A stretch of DNA of 64,000 nucleotides from Dactylosporangium sucinum (GTDB lineage: Bacteria > Actinomycetota > Actinomycetes > Mycobacteriales > Micromonosporaceae). The stretch's first letter is position 1. Each line of letters starts with the position of its first letter. The notes under the pieces are model-generated. The model did not search any database and was not told where the DNA came from. It was given only the letters and a program-made list of their open reading frames with translations. This document shows, piece after piece, positions 32,109 to 41,543 of this stretch. Position numbers and translations under genes: made by a program. The stretch is taken from NCBI RefSeq assembly GCF_014647515.1, contig NZ_BMPI01000006.1, positions 199,105 through 263,104 on the forward strand, read 5' to 3'.

Positions 32109-33134
32109 TTAGTGCTCGCTGGAGCGGGCCCAGAGATTGATACCGGACTCGGTGGCATAGCTATCGATCTCGGCCAACTCATCCGTCGTGAACGTCGTGT
32201 TCGCCAGGGCCGCCACGTTGTCCTCCAGTTGGCGGACGCTGCTCACGCCGATCAGCGTGGAGGTCACGCGCGGGTCGCGCAGGGTCCAGGCCAGCGCCAT
32301 CTGGGCCAGCGACTGCCCCCGCCGGGCCGCGATGTCGTTCAGGGCCCGGATCTTGGCCAGGTTGTCGGTGGTCAGCCAGTCCGGCGACAGCGAGCTGTGC
32401 TCGGCGGCGCGGGAGTCCGACGGGACGCCGTCGAGATAGCGGTCGGTCAGCATGCCCTGGGCCAGCGGGGAGAACGTGATCGTGCCCGCGCCGACCTCGT
32501 CCAGCGCGTCGAGCAGGCCGTCCTCGATCCAGCGGTTCAGCATCGAGTACGACGGCTGGTGGATGAGCAGCGGGGTGCCGAGCGCGCGCAGGATCGCGGC
32601 CGCCTCGCGGGTCTTCGCCGGTGAGTACGACGAGATGCCGACGTAGAGCGCCTTGCCCTGGCGGACCGCGGCGTCCAGGGCGCCCATCGTCTCTTCCAGC
32701 GGCGTGCCGGGGTCGAAGCGGTGCGAGTAGAAGATGTCGACATACTCCAGGCCCAGCCGGCGCAGGGACTGGTCGAGCGAGCTCATGAGGTACTTGCGCG
32801 AACCCCACTCCCCATAGGGACCCGGCCACATGTCGTAGCCGGCCTTGGTCGACACCACCAGCTCGTCACGGTGCGGCCGGAAGTCGGTGGCCAGGATGCG
32901 GCCGAAGTTCTCCTCGGCCGAGCCGTAGGGCGGCCCGTAGTTGTTGGCCAGGTCGAAGTGGGTGATCCCGAGGTCGAACGCGCGGCGGACGACGGCGCGG
33001 TGGTTGTCGAACGGGCGGTCGTGGCCGAAGTTGTGCCACAGGCCGAGGGACACGGCCGGCAGGCGCAGCCCGCTGCGGCCGGTGCGGCGGTAGTCCATGG
33101 ACCCGTAACGGTCGGGCGAGGCAATGTAGGTCAC
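32109..33134 (-). CDS. Aldo/keto reductase (YghZ/L-glyceraldehyde-3-phosphate reductase type)
   Basis: 341 aa from GTG 33134. The N-terminus VTYIASPDRYGSMDYR aligns with the known YghZ start, which decides it over an ATG 36 bp further in. AKR features: FDLANNYGPPYGSAEENFG with catalytic Tyr, STKAGYDMWPG with the Lys, FYSHRFD with the His, and C-terminal NADPH-binding region STLIGVSSVRQLEDN. It is expected to reduce L-glyceraldehyde-3-phosphate and methylglyoxal-like aldehydes with NADPH. It is divergent from the Trypco2/trypsin-STAND system, separated by 325 bp. Confidence 0.92.
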   Translation of the reverse strand: MTYIASPDRYGSMDYRRTGRSGLRLPAVSLGLWHNFGHDRPFDNHRAVVRRAFDLGITHFDLANNYGPPYGSAEENFGRILATDFRPHRDELVVSTKAGYDMWPGPYGEWGSRKYLMSSLDQSLRRLGLEYVDIFYSHRFDPGTPLEETMGALDAAVRQGKALYVGISSYSPAKTREAAAILRALGTPLLIHQPSYSMLNRWIEDGLLDALDEVGAGTITFSPLAQGMLTDRYLDGVPSDSRAAEHSSLSPDWLTTDNLAKIRALNDIAARRGQSLAQMALAWTLRDPRVTSTLIGVSSVRQLEDNVAALANTTFTTDELAEIDSYATESGINLWARSSEH

Positions 33135-33459
33135 GCCTCCACCATCGCGCACGCCGCCGCGCACGACCAGCGGGCGACCGCTCAACCCGTCTTCGTCCAG
33201 GTGCCACACCCGCCGGACTTGAACCCCGCGTCCGACGTGGCCGGTCCGGCCGCCGGGGCGGCGGCGCTCGTGGTGGCCGCCGTGGTCGGGGCCGCGGCCG
33301 GCACGGTGACGGTGTCCGGCCGATGAAACCGAGGGAACAACGGCCGCGCAGGGGCAAGAGCACGTCCGGAGAGCGACACTCAGCGATACGGGTGACTTGC
33401 TCCATGGATGGGCTGCGCTACGTTACAGGCACAGCCTGCCCCCGTATCGAGGAGTCTGC
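33135..33459. other. Divergent intergenic region between AKR and the Trypco2 system
   Basis: 325 bp. The plus strand carries a plausible promoter near its end (33397-33424). A minus-strand open frame at 33182-33379 encodes 65 residues rich in Ala/Thr/Pro and has high GC in third positions. It has no ribosome site or family match and may only reflect the base composition. Confidence 0.35.
33397..33424 (+). promoter_or_regulatory. Candidate promoter of the Trypco2/trypsin-STAND operon
   Basis: TTGCTC (33397-33402), 16-bp spacer, TACGTT (33419-33424). The predicted start near 33431 gives a 29-nt leader with GAGGAG before the GTG at 33460. Confidence 0.4.
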
Positions 33460-33759
33460 GTGATCGAGCTGTCCGACGTCATCCGGGACCTGCGCTCCGA
33501 GCTGGAGGCCGCGGTCGACGCGGCGCCCGCCGACGGGTTGCGCTTCGAGCTCGGCCCCATCGAGCTGGAGGTCTCGGTCGGGCTCGACCGCAGCGGGGGC
33601 GCGTCGGCCAAGGTCCGGTTCTGGGTGCTCGACCTCGGGCCCGAGGGGTCCGTGAAGCATGCCTCGACGCAGCGGGTGAAGCTGACCCTGCAGCCGCGCC
33701 TCGGTGACTCGGGCCGCTCGCCGTACGTCTCCGGAGCGCAGGCCGCGCAGGAGCGCTGA
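33460..33759 (+). CDS. Trypco2 (trypsin-co-occurring domain 2) family protein
   Basis: 99 aa from GTG 33460, six bases after GAGGAG. The protein matches Trypco2 proteins of actinomycetes: IELSDVIRDLRSELEAAV, LRFELGPIELEVSVGLDR, AKVRFWVLDLG, TQRVKLTLQPRL and the ending GRSPYVSGA. These small alpha/beta proteins occur next to trypsin-like peptidase-NTPase genes. The usual interpretation is a regulatory or sensing partner of the peptidase, but its biochemical role is not established. The downstream trypsin-STAND gene starts 7 nt after its stop. Confidence 0.85.
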   Translation: MIELSDVIRDLRSELEAAVDAAPADGLRFELGPIELEVSVGLDRSGGASAKVRFWVLDLGPEGSVKHASTQRVKLTLQPRLGDSGRSPYVSGAQAAQER

Positions 33760-33766
33760 CGGCGGC

Positions 33767-36700
33767 ATGTGGACGACCCGGGCCGGGGCCGACGTCGGCG
33801 GCGTGGACCCGCATCGGGCCGCGGAGGTCCTGGTCACCGGCGCGGACGGGGCGGCGTGGCGCGGCTCGGGATACCGGCTGACGTCGACCGCCGTGCTCAC
33901 CGCGGCCCACGTCGTCAACGGTGGCGCGACCGTCGTGGTCCGGTTCGACGCCGACCGGCCCGAGGAGTGGTCGGCACAGGCCACCGTCGACTGGCTCGAC
34001 GCGACGGTGGATGCCGCGGTACTGCGGATATCGCCCCGCCAGGACGAACCGGAGCTGGACGCGGTGCCCTTCGGCCGGATCCGCGACGCCGACGCCCTGC
34101 TGTTCTACAGCACCATGGGCTTCCCGCGGTTCAAGCTGCGCGACGACCGGCCGGTAGGCGCCCCGAAGACGAATACGCAGTACCGCGACTCCTATCACGA
34201 GGTCGGCCGCATCGCGGTGCTGTCCAACCAGCGCGAAGGCACGCTGGAGCTGCGCGTCGACCCGCCCGAGCGCGACCCCGACCCGCGCCGCTCGCCCTGG
34301 GAAGGGATGTCCGGGTCCGCCGTCCTGATCGGCGGGCACGTCGTCGGCGTGGTCTCCGAGCACCACCCCGGCGACGGCCTGAACCGGCTGGCGGCGGTCC
34401 GGGCCGACCGGTGGTACGAGAAGCTCGGCCCGCAGAGCCTGGCCCAGCTGCGCGAGCTGACCGGGCTGGCGCCCGCGGCCGACGCGCTGCCGGACGTGGT
34501 CCCGCCGGACCCGCAACAGGCGGTCGTCGCCGGGTACGCCGCCCAGGTCGCGGACATCGCACCCGACCGGCTGCTCGGCCGGGCCGACGAGCTGGCCGAG
34601 GTGGTGCGCTTCTGCGCCGGGGACGACCCGTACCTCTGGTGGCAGGGCCAGCCCTGGGCCGGCAAGTCCGCGCTGGCCGCCTGGGTCGTGCTGCACCCGC
34701 CGGCCGGCGTGAGCGTGGCCTCCTTCTTCGTCACCAGCCGGCTGCGCGGGCAGGCCGACAGCGACGCCTTCACCGAGGCGATGATCGAGCAGCTCGCCAC
34801 CCTCGCCGGTGAGCCGGTGCCGGCCGTCACCTCGAAGGCCGGCGGCGACCGGCACCGCCGCCGGCTGCTGGACGCGGCCGCCGACCGGCTCGCCGCGCAG
34901 GGCCGGCAGCTGCTCATCGTCGTCGACGGCCTCGACGAGGACGAGTCGACCGCGTCCTCGGTGCCGAGCATCGCGTCGCTGCTGCCCAACCGCCGCCCGG
35001 GCGCGGTCAAGGTGATGGTCACCAGCCGGCCGCACCCCGGCCTGCCGGCCGACGTGGAGGACGGCCACCCGCTGCGGCAGTGCCAGGCCCGGCAGCTCGA
35101 GCCGTCACCGCACGCGGTCGACGTGCAGAACCGGACCCTCTTCGAGCTGCGGCAGCGGCTCGGCAGCCACGACCGGCTGCACATCGACGTCATCTCGTTC
35201 ATCACCGCCGCCGGCGGCGGCCTGTCCCGACCCGAGCTGTCCGAGCTGGTGGGCGAGCCCGGGTACGTCCTGGACGACCTGCTCGGCAGCGTGTTCGGCC
35301 GCAGCCTGCGCACCCGGGAGACGCGCGACCCGGCGAGCCACGACGGGCGCCGGGTGTACCTGTTCGCCCACGACACGCTGCGGACGATCGCCGAGGCGCG
35401 GCTCGGCGACGACCTGGAGCCGTACCGCGCCCGCATCCACGAGTGGGCCAAGACGTACGCGACGCGGGGCTGGCCGGCCGACACCCCGCGGTACCTGCTG
35501 CGGCCCTACGCCGCGCTGCTCACCGCCACCGGCGACCACGACCGGCTGGCGGCGCTCGCCACCGACCCGGCGCGGCACGCCCGGCTGCTGGCCAGCACCC
35601 AGGGCGACGCGGCGACGCTGACCGAGATCGCCTCGGCGCGGCAGCTGCAGCTGCGCCGGCCCAGCCCGCACCTGCCGACGCTGGCCCTGCTCGGCGTGCA
35701 CCGGGCCCGGCTGGCCGACCGGACCCGGGCGATCCCGCCGGAGCTGCCCGGCATCTGGGCCCGCGTGGGCAACCCGCTGCGGGCCCTGGCGCTCGGCCGG
35801 AGCATGGCCGACCCGAGCCAGCGGAACCTGGCGCTGACGAGGCTGGTGCAAACGCTGGCCCAGGCCCGGCAGTGGGACTGGGCGGACCGGGTGGTCCGCG
35901 CGATCGACGATCCACAGTCCCGCGTGCAGGCGCTCGGCACGCTGGCCCGCGCGGTGTGGACGGACGACCGGGTCCGGTGCCGGGAGCTCGCCGAGGAGGC
36001 CGTGCGGGCCGCCGACGCCGTCCCGGACGCGAAGCGCCGCGCCGACGCGCTGACCCGCCTCGTCGAGACGCTGTTCGCCGTGGACCGCGAGGCCGCCTGG
36101 CTCGCGGCCGAGGCGGCCGAGCAGGCGGCCCGCGCGGTGATCGGCCGGGCCACGGAGGCGCGGGTGCTCGCGGCGCTGGCGACGCGCCTGGCCGGGCTCG
36201 ACCAGCAATGGGCCACCCGGCTGGCCGAGCGCGCGGCCCAGCTGGCCGGCGAGACGACGAACGCGGGCCGGCGCGCGGAGACGCTGACCGCCGTGGCGGC
36301 CGCGATGGCGGTGGTCAACCCCTCGCGGGTCGGCAAGGTGGCCAACCTCGCGGTGCGGGCGGCCCGCCAGGTCATCGACCACGAGCGGCGGACGCGCTGC
36401 TTCACCGCGCTGGCCGCCACACTGACCGCCGCGGGCTTGTACGACCGGGCCGAGGCGGTCACGCACGAGGTGCGCAACCGCAGGCTGCGGGCCCCGGCGT
36501 CGGCCGCGGTGGTCAAGGGCCTGGCCTGGGCGCAGCGCTGGCGCAAGGCGGAGCACGTGGCCGGCACGATCGCCTACGGGTACTGGCGGGCGCGGGCGAA
36601 CGGGTGGCTGGCCGCGGCGCTGATCCCGGTCGACCCGCGGCGGGCCCGGCGGCCGGCCGCCGCGGCCGAACAGGCGGCGCTGGGCATCACCGACAGCACG

Positions 36701-38716
36701 CAGAAGGCGGAGGCGCTGACCGCGCTGGTCGAGGTGCTGTCGCCGGTGGACCCGGAGCGCGCGGTCCGGGTCGCCGCGGCGGCGCGTACGGCCGCAGAGG
36801 CGGCCCCGGGCGTGTTCGGCAGCGTGGCGCTGGCCCGCCTGTCCGGCGCGATGGTGACCGCCGGGCAGTTGGCGGCGGCCCGGGAGTTCGCCGACGCGGT
36901 ACCGAATCCGCGGGAGCGGGCCCGCGCGCTGAACATCCTCGCGACGGCCCTGGCCGCTCGCGACCCGCGCGCGGTCGGTCCGGTGGCCGACGCCGCCGAG
37001 GCGGGCGCGCGGGCGATCACCAGCCCGGCCGAACAGGCCGCCGCGCTGACCCGGCTGACCCGCGCGCTGGTGCCGGCCGACGCCGAGCGGGCGCTGGAGG
37101 TCGGCGGCCGGGCCGAGAAGGCCGCGGACGCGATCACCGACCCGGCCGGCCGGGCCCAGGTCCTGAGCAAGCTGGCCGAGGTGCTCGCCGACGTCGACCC
37201 GGAGCGGGCCATACCGGTGGCCGAGGCGGCCGAGGCGGCGGCCCGCACCGCCGTGAACCCGTCCTTCCAGGCGCGGGCGCTGACCCGCATGATCGCCGCG
37301 GTCGCGGACGTGGCCCCGGCCCGGGTCGCGGAGCTGACCCGCTGGGCCAGGCACGCGGCGGACTCGCTCGGCGAGTCGCCCGCCCGCGGCGCGGCGCACG
37401 CCGACCTGTTCCAGGCGCTGGTGGACACCGGGCAGTGGGGACTGGCCGAGGAGGTCGCCGAGGTGATCCCGAGCCGCCCGGCCCGTGCGCAGGCGCTCGT
37501 CGGGCTGGCCACCGGGCTGTCCGGGGCGGACCCCGCGTGGGCCGGCCGGGTCGCCGACCAGGTCGAGCTCATCTCCCGGTCGCTGAGCAACCACGACCGC
37601 GGCGCCACGACCATGATCGGCCTGGTCAAGGTCATGGCGCTGGTGGACGGGGAGCGGGTCCTGCGGCTGACCGACAACGTCGAGCAGGCGGCGTTCTACG
37701 TCAGCGACCTGGCGCAGCAGGCCAAGCTGCTGACCGAGCTGATCCGGCCGGTGTCCATGGTGGACGTCGAGCGGGCCGGCCGGGTGGCCGACCGCGCCGA
37801 GCGGGTCGCGCTGTCCGCCGGCCCGGCCGAGGCGCAGGTCGAGGCGCTGGCCGACCTGGTCCGGGCGCTGGCCGTCGTGGACCCCGGCCGCGCCCGGTCG
37901 GTCGCCGACCGCGCCGCCGGGATCGCGGAGTCGATCGCCGGGCGGGCCCAGCAGGCTTGGGCGCTCGTGGACCTCGCCGAGGCGCTCGCCGCGGTCGACA
38001 CCGACCTGGCCCGGCAGATGGCCGGCGCGGCCGAGCGGGCAGCCCGGGCCGCCGGCGACGGCCAGGCCCGCGGCCGGGCCCTCATCCCGGTGGTCCGCGC
38101 ACTGTCCATGGTGGACACCGCGGAGGCCGGCCGGGTCGCGACGCTTGTCGAGCAGGTGGTCCGCATCGTGCCGGACCCCGACGCCCGCGCCCAGATGTAC
38201 ACCGAGCTGGCCGCCGCCCTGGCCGAGGCCGGACTGCTGGAGCAGGCCGTCGACGCCGCCGAGCTGGTCACCGGCGCCGAGCACCGGGCGGCGGCGCTGG
38301 CCACCCTGGCCGCCGCGTTCCACGCCGCCGAGCCGGAGGCGGCCGGCCCGCTCGCCGACGCCGCGCTGCGCGCCGCCCGCGACATCGCCGACCCCGACGC
38401 CCGTGCCGCGGCGCTCGCGGACATGACCCGGACCTTCGCCGAGGCGCAACTGTGGGAGCCGGCCGAGACCGCGGCGGCGGCCGTCACCGACCCCGACAAG
38501 CAGGCGCTGGCCTGGCAGACGCTGATCGGTCAGCTGGTCGACGCCGCCGGCGAGCCCGAGGCGCAGCCCGAGGTGCTGCTGCGCGCCGGCGCGTGCGCGC
38601 TCGCGGGAGCGGACCCGTTCGGCGCCCTCCCGATCCTCGCCAGGGCCTACCCCTACCCGGTCCTGGAGGTCTGCGACGCCGTGCTGCCGCTGGTGCTCCC
38701 GGAGGCCGCGGCGTAG
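33767..38716 (+). CDS. Trypsin-like peptidase-STAND NTPase-alpha-solenoid fusion, NLR-like conflict protein
   Basis: 1649 aa. The trypsin fold has catalytic H48 (TAAHVV), D82 (VDAAVL) and S182 in GMSGSA, replacing GDSGG. A STAND/NACHT-like ATPase follows, with P-loop GQPWAGKS (294-301) and Walker B LLIVVDGLDE (382-391), then helical and winged-helix-like parts to ~600. From about 680 to the end lie some 20 imperfect repeats of ~41 residues, of the form RAxALTxLxxALAxVDPxRA...AEQAARAI. These are TPR-like and probably the sensor. The design (protease effector, switch ATPase, repeat sensor) resembles eukaryotic NLRs. Its 3' end overlaps the convergent SARP gene by 64 bp. The ligand and protease substrate are unknown. 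Confidence 0.85.
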   Translation: MWTTRAGADVGGVDPHRAAEVLVTGADGAAWRGSGYRLTSTAVLTAAHVVNGGATVVVRFDADRPEEWSAQATVDWLDATVDAAVLRISPRQDEPELDAVPFGRIRDADALLFYSTMGFPRFKLRDDRPVGAPKTNTQYRDSYHEVGRIAVLSNQREGTLELRVDPPERDPDPRRSPWEGMSGSAVLIGGHVVGVVSEHHPGDGLNRLAAVRADRWYEKLGPQSLAQLRELTGLAPAADALPDVVPPDPQQAVVAGYAAQVADIAPDRLLGRADELAEVVRFCAGDDPYLWWQGQPWAGKSALAAWVVLHPPAGVSVASFFVTSRLRGQADSDAFTEAMIEQLATLAGEPVPAVTSKAGGDRHRRRLLDAAADRLAAQGRQLLIVVDGLDEDESTASSVPSIASLLPNRRPGAVKVMVTSRPHPGLPADVEDGHPLRQCQARQLEPSPHAVDVQNRTLFELRQRLGSHDRLHIDVISFITAAGGGLSRPELSELVGEPGYVLDDLLGSVFGRSLRTRETRDPASHDGRRVYLFAHDTLRTIAEARLGDDLEPYRARIHEWAKTYATRGWPADTPRYLLRPYAALLTATGDHDRLAALATDPARHARLLASTQGDAATLTEIASARQLQLRRPSPHLPTLALLGVHRARLADRTRAIPPELPGIWARVGNPLRALALGRSMADPSQRNLALTRLVQTLAQARQWDWADRVVRAIDDPQSRVQALGTLARAVWTDDRVRCRELAEEAVRAADAVPDAKRRADALTRLVETLFAVDREAAWLAAEAAEQAARAVIGRATEARVLAALATRLAGLDQQWATRLAERAAQLAGETTNAGRRAETLTAVAAAMAVVNPSRVGKVANLAVRAARQVIDHERRTRCFTALAATLTAAGLYDRAEAVTHEVRNRRLRAPASAAVVKGLAWAQRWRKAEHVAGTIAYGYWRARANGWLAAALIPVDPRRARRPAAAAEQAALGITDSTQKAEALTALVEVLSPVDPERAVRVAAAARTAAEAAPGVFGSVALARLSGAMVTAGQLAAAREFADAVPNPRERARALNILATALAARDPRAVGPVADAAEAGARAITSPAEQAAALTRLTRALVPADAERALEVGGRAEKAADAITDPAGRAQVLSKLAEVLADVDPERAIPVAEAAEAAARTAVNPSFQARALTRMIAAVADVAPARVAELTRWARHAADSLGESPARGAAHADLFQALVDTGQWGLAEEVAEVIPSRPARAQALVGLATGLSGADPAWAGRVADQVELISRSLSNHDRGATTMIGLVKVMALVDGERVLRLTDNVEQAAFYVSDLAQQAKLLTELIRPVSMVDVERAGRVADRAERVALSAGPAEAQVEALADLVRALAVVDPGRARSVADRAAGIAESIAGRAQQAWALVDLAEALAAVDTDLARQMAGAAERAARAAGDGQARGRALIPVVRALSMVDTAEAGRVATLVEQVVRIVPDPDARAQMYTELAAALAEAGLLEQAVDAAELVTGAEHRAAALATLAAAFHAAEPEAAGPLADAALRAARDIADPDARAAALADMTRTFAEAQLWEPAETAAAAVTDPDKQALAWQTLIGQLVDAAGEPEAQPEVLLRAGACALAGADPFGALPILARAYPYPVLEVCDAVLPLVLPEAAA

Positions 38717-41457
38717 GGCCGGCGCAGGCGGCCGCGGGCCGCCTCGGCCGACGGGTGACCCAGCGCCTCGAACGTGGCCAGGGCCGTGCGCCACGCGGCC
38801 TCCGCGGCGTCGTGCTCGCCCGCCGCGGCGTGGCTGTCGCCCAGGTTGAGCAGGACGTCGCCCTCGGCGCCGCGGTCGCCCAGGCGGGCGAACGAGTCGA
38901 CCGCGCGGCGGTAGCACCGCAGCGCCGCGGCGTGGTCGCCCAGCTGGTCGTGGGCGTAGGCGATGCTGTCCCAGGTGCCCGCCTCGCCGTGGCCGTCGTC
39001 GAGCTCCTGCAGCAGGGCGAGCGCCGCCTCGCACAGGCGCAGGGAGTGCTCGTGCTCGCCGAGCCGGCCGTGCAGCCAGCCCGTGGCGTTGAGGGTGCGG
39101 GCCTGCCACAGGCGGTCGCCCACGAGCTTGAACAGGCGGTGGGCCTCGCCGCTGTGCCCGAGCGCGGCGCGGTGGTCGCCCTGGGCCTGCAGCATCCAGC
39201 CGATGTTGTGGTGCGTGCGGGCCTGGCCGGCGACGTCGCTGAGCTCCCCGTACAGGGCCAGGGCCGCCTGCAGGTGCAGGCTCGCCTCGGCGAACCGGCC
39301 CAGCTGGGCGAACGTCCGGCCCAGGTCGCGGTGGGTGTGGGCCGCCGCCGAGCGGTCGCCGACCCGCCGCAGCGCCGTCAGGGCCGCCGTCTGGGTGGCG
39401 ATCAGCTCGTCCCAGTGGCCGCGCCAGTCGAAGTACGTCGTGAGGCTCCATGCCAGCGGCCACACGTGCCGGTCGAAGTCGTTGCCCGCGCCGAGGTCCA
39501 CGGCGGCCAGCAGCGCGGCGTGCTCGGCCGCGAACCAGGCCAGCGCCCGGTCGCGGTCGGCGAGCGCCACCGGGGTCACCCCCGCCGCCGGCGCGGGGAC
39601 GTCCACCGTGCTGCGCCCCGGATCCAGCAGCAGTACCGCGGCCCGCGCGCTCTGCAGGTAGTGGTCGAGGAGGCGCCGCACCGCGGCCGGGCGGTCGTCC
39701 GGCCGGACGTGCTCGAAGGCGTAGCTGCGTAGCAGGTCGTGCAACCGGTACCGGCCGGGGCGGTGCTCGGTGACCAGGTTCGCGCGCACGAGCGTGCGCA
39801 GCAGGGCGTCGACGCGCGGCAGGCCCGCGAGACTGGCCGCGGCCGGCGCCGCGAAGTCGACCCCCGGGTGCAGGCCGAGCAGGCGGAACAGGCGGGCGGC
39901 CGGCTCGTCGAGCGCGCGGTACGACCACGAGAAGACGGCCCGCACGTCCGTCGACGGGTCGCCGCCGTCGAACGGGTCGAGCCCGCCGGCCGCGTCGCGC
40001 AGCTGGGCGGCCTGCGCGGCGAGCGGCGCGTCCGGGCTGGTGGCGGCGTGGGCGGCGACGATCGCCAGGGCCAGGGGCAGCCGACCGCAGCACGCGACGA
40101 TCTCGGCGACGGCCTCGGGCTCGGCGGCGACGCGGGCCGGGCCGAGGCGGGCGGCCAGCAGGTCGCGCGACCCGGCCTCGGTCAGCGGTCCGACCGGGAA
40201 CGGGTGCGCCCCCTCGGCCGCGACGAGCGGGGTGAGGCGGTCGCGGCTGGTGACGATCACCAGGCAGCCGGGCGAGCCGGGCAGTAGCGGGCGGACCTGC
40301 GCGGCGTCGCGCGCGTTGTCGAGCACGATGAGCACTTTGCGGCCGTTGAGGATGCTCCGGTACAGCGAAGCCTGCGCGTCCAGCCCGGCCGGACGACGGT
40401 CGACCGGCACGTGGAACGCGTCGAGGAAGCCGCGCAGCGCCTCGCCCGGATCGACGGCGCTGTCCCGCGGGTCGAAGCCGCGCAGGTTGACGTAGAGCTG
40501 CCCGTCGGGGAACCGGCCGGCGGCCCGGTGCGCCCAGTGCACGGCGAGGCTGGTCTTGCCGGCGCCGGGCGGGCCGGTGACGGCGCAGACCACAGCGGTA
40601 CCGCTGGATCCGCCGGCCAACGAGTCGAGGCGGTCGAGCAGGTCGGCGTGCCCGGTGAAGCCGCGCACGGCGGACGGCAGCTGGGCGGGGCCGGTCGCCT
40701 GCACCTCGACCGGCGGCGGGGCCAGGTCGAGGGACGCGTCCTGGCGCAGGACCGCCGCCTCCAGGTCGCGCAGCGCCGGTCCGGGGTCGAGGCCGAGGTC
40801 GTCGTCGAAGGCGCGCTTGACCCGCTGGTACGTGGCCAGGGCGTCGGCGGGGCGGCCGGCGCGGTACTGCGCGACCATGAGCTGCGCGTGGAACCGCTCG
40901 TCGTGGGGATGGTCGCGGGTGAGCCGCTCCAGGTCGGGGATGAGCTCGGCGTGCTCCCCGAGATGGAGCCGATGCTCGGCCAGGGTGTGCTGGGCGAGCA
41001 GCCACAGGTTCTCCAGCCGCTCGGCCTCGACGTCGAGCCAGGCGCGGCCGACGACGTCCTCCAACGGCCGGCCCCGCCACAGCGCCAGCGCCTCCCGCAG
41101 GTGCCGCACGGCCGCGGCGCGGTCGGTCGCCTCGGACGACTGCCGGATGAGCCGCTCGGCGACGGCCGCGTCGGTGCCGTCGCCGGCGAGGTCGAGCACG
41201 TAGCCGGGGGCCCGGGCCAGGATGGCGTCGCGGCTGCCGAGCACCTGGCGCAGGTGCGAGACGTGCCGCTGCAGCGTGTTCCCCGCGGTCGCCGGCAGGT
41301 CCTCGCCCCACACGACGTCGGCGATCCGGTCGGTGCTGACGACCTCCCCGGGCCGGACGGCCAGGGCCGCGAGCACCGCCTTGCGGCGTACGCCGTGCAC
41401 CGGGCGGTGCACGGCGTCAACCGTGACGTCGATGGTGCCGAGAAGCCTGACCTGCAT
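38653..41457 (-). CDS. SARP/AfsR-type transcriptional regulator with NB-ARC and TPR domains
   Basis: 934 aa from ATG 41457; a GTG 15 bp upstream is possible. OmpR-like DNA-binding domain (MQVRLLGTIDVTVD, RRKAVLAALAVRPGEVVST), then the bacterial transcriptional activator domain (HTLAEHRLHLGEHAELIPDL), NB-ARC ATPase (P-loop GPPGAGKTS, Walker B VLIVLDNARDA) and C-terminal TPRs (ARTHHNIGWMLQAQGDHRA). The domain order is that of AfsR/SARP regulators of secondary metabolism. No biosynthetic cluster is in the window, so its targets lie elsewhere or are nearby genes. A palindrome lies at its start. Confidence 0.93.
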   Translation of the reverse strand: MQVRLLGTIDVTVDAVHRPVHGVRRKAVLAALAVRPGEVVSTDRIADVVWGEDLPATAGNTLQRHVSHLRQVLGSRDAILARAPGYVLDLAGDGTDAAVAERLIRQSSEATDRAAAVRHLREALALWRGRPLEDVVGRAWLDVEAERLENLWLLAQHTLAEHRLHLGEHAELIPDLERLTRDHPHDERFHAQLMVAQYRAGRPADALATYQRVKRAFDDDLGLDPGPALRDLEAAVLRQDASLDLAPPPVEVQATGPAQLPSAVRGFTGHADLLDRLDSLAGGSSGTAVVCAVTGPPGAGKTSLAVHWAHRAAGRFPDGQLYVNLRGFDPRDSAVDPGEALRGFLDAFHVPVDRRPAGLDAQASLYRSILNGRKVLIVLDNARDAAQVRPLLPGSPGCLVIVTSRDRLTPLVAAEGAHPFPVGPLTEAGSRDLLAARLGPARVAAEPEAVAEIVACCGRLPLALAIVAAHAATSPDAPLAAQAAQLRDAAGGLDPFDGGDPSTDVRAVFSWSYRALDEPAARLFRLLGLHPGVDFAAPAAASLAGLPRVDALLRTLVRANLVTEHRPGRYRLHDLLRSYAFEHVRPDDRPAAVRRLLDHYLQSARAAVLLLDPGRSTVDVPAPAAGVTPVALADRDRALAWFAAEHAALLAAVDLGAGNDFDRHVWPLAWSLTTYFDWRGHWDELIATQTAALTALRRVGDRSAAAHTHRDLGRTFAQLGRFAEASLHLQAALALYGELSDVAGQARTHHNIGWMLQAQGDHRAALGHSGEAHRLFKLVGDRLWQARTLNATGWLHGRLGEHEHSLRLCEAALALLQELDDGHGEAGTWDSIAYAHDQLGDHAAALRCYRRAVDSFARLGDRGAEGDVLLNLGDSHAAAGEHDAAEAAWRTALATFEALGHPSAEAARGRLRRPYAAASGSTSGSTASQTSRTG

Positions 41458-41464
41458 GGGTACC

Positions 41465-41485
41465 CCAGTCACTCGGTGTGACTGG
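41465..41485 (-). promoter_or_regulatory. Palindrome at the SARP start region
   Basis: Arms CCAGTCAC (41465-41472) and GTGACTGG (41478-41485) are perfect with a 5-bp centre. On the minus strand a TAGCGT -10-like element sits immediately upstream, so a protein bound here would cover the transcription or translation start. Autoregulation by the SARP protein is a reasonable guess. Confidence 0.5.
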
Positions 41486-41543
41486 AAACGCTATCGAGCG
41501 TGCGAGGGCGGCACCCGGCTCACGTCGGGAATCAGATACTCCC

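Noticed and set aside
33182..33379. 65-codon minus-strand ORF in the AKR-Trypco2 gap
   Set aside because: High GC3 but low-complexity Ala/Thr content, no ribosome site and no family; kept only in the intergenic note.
35105..41311. Minus-strand frame open over 2068 codons across the trypsin-STAND and SARP genes
   Set aside because: It is in the wrong frame for both genes, with no motif. The STAND P-loop, Walker B and repeats read only in the plus frame.
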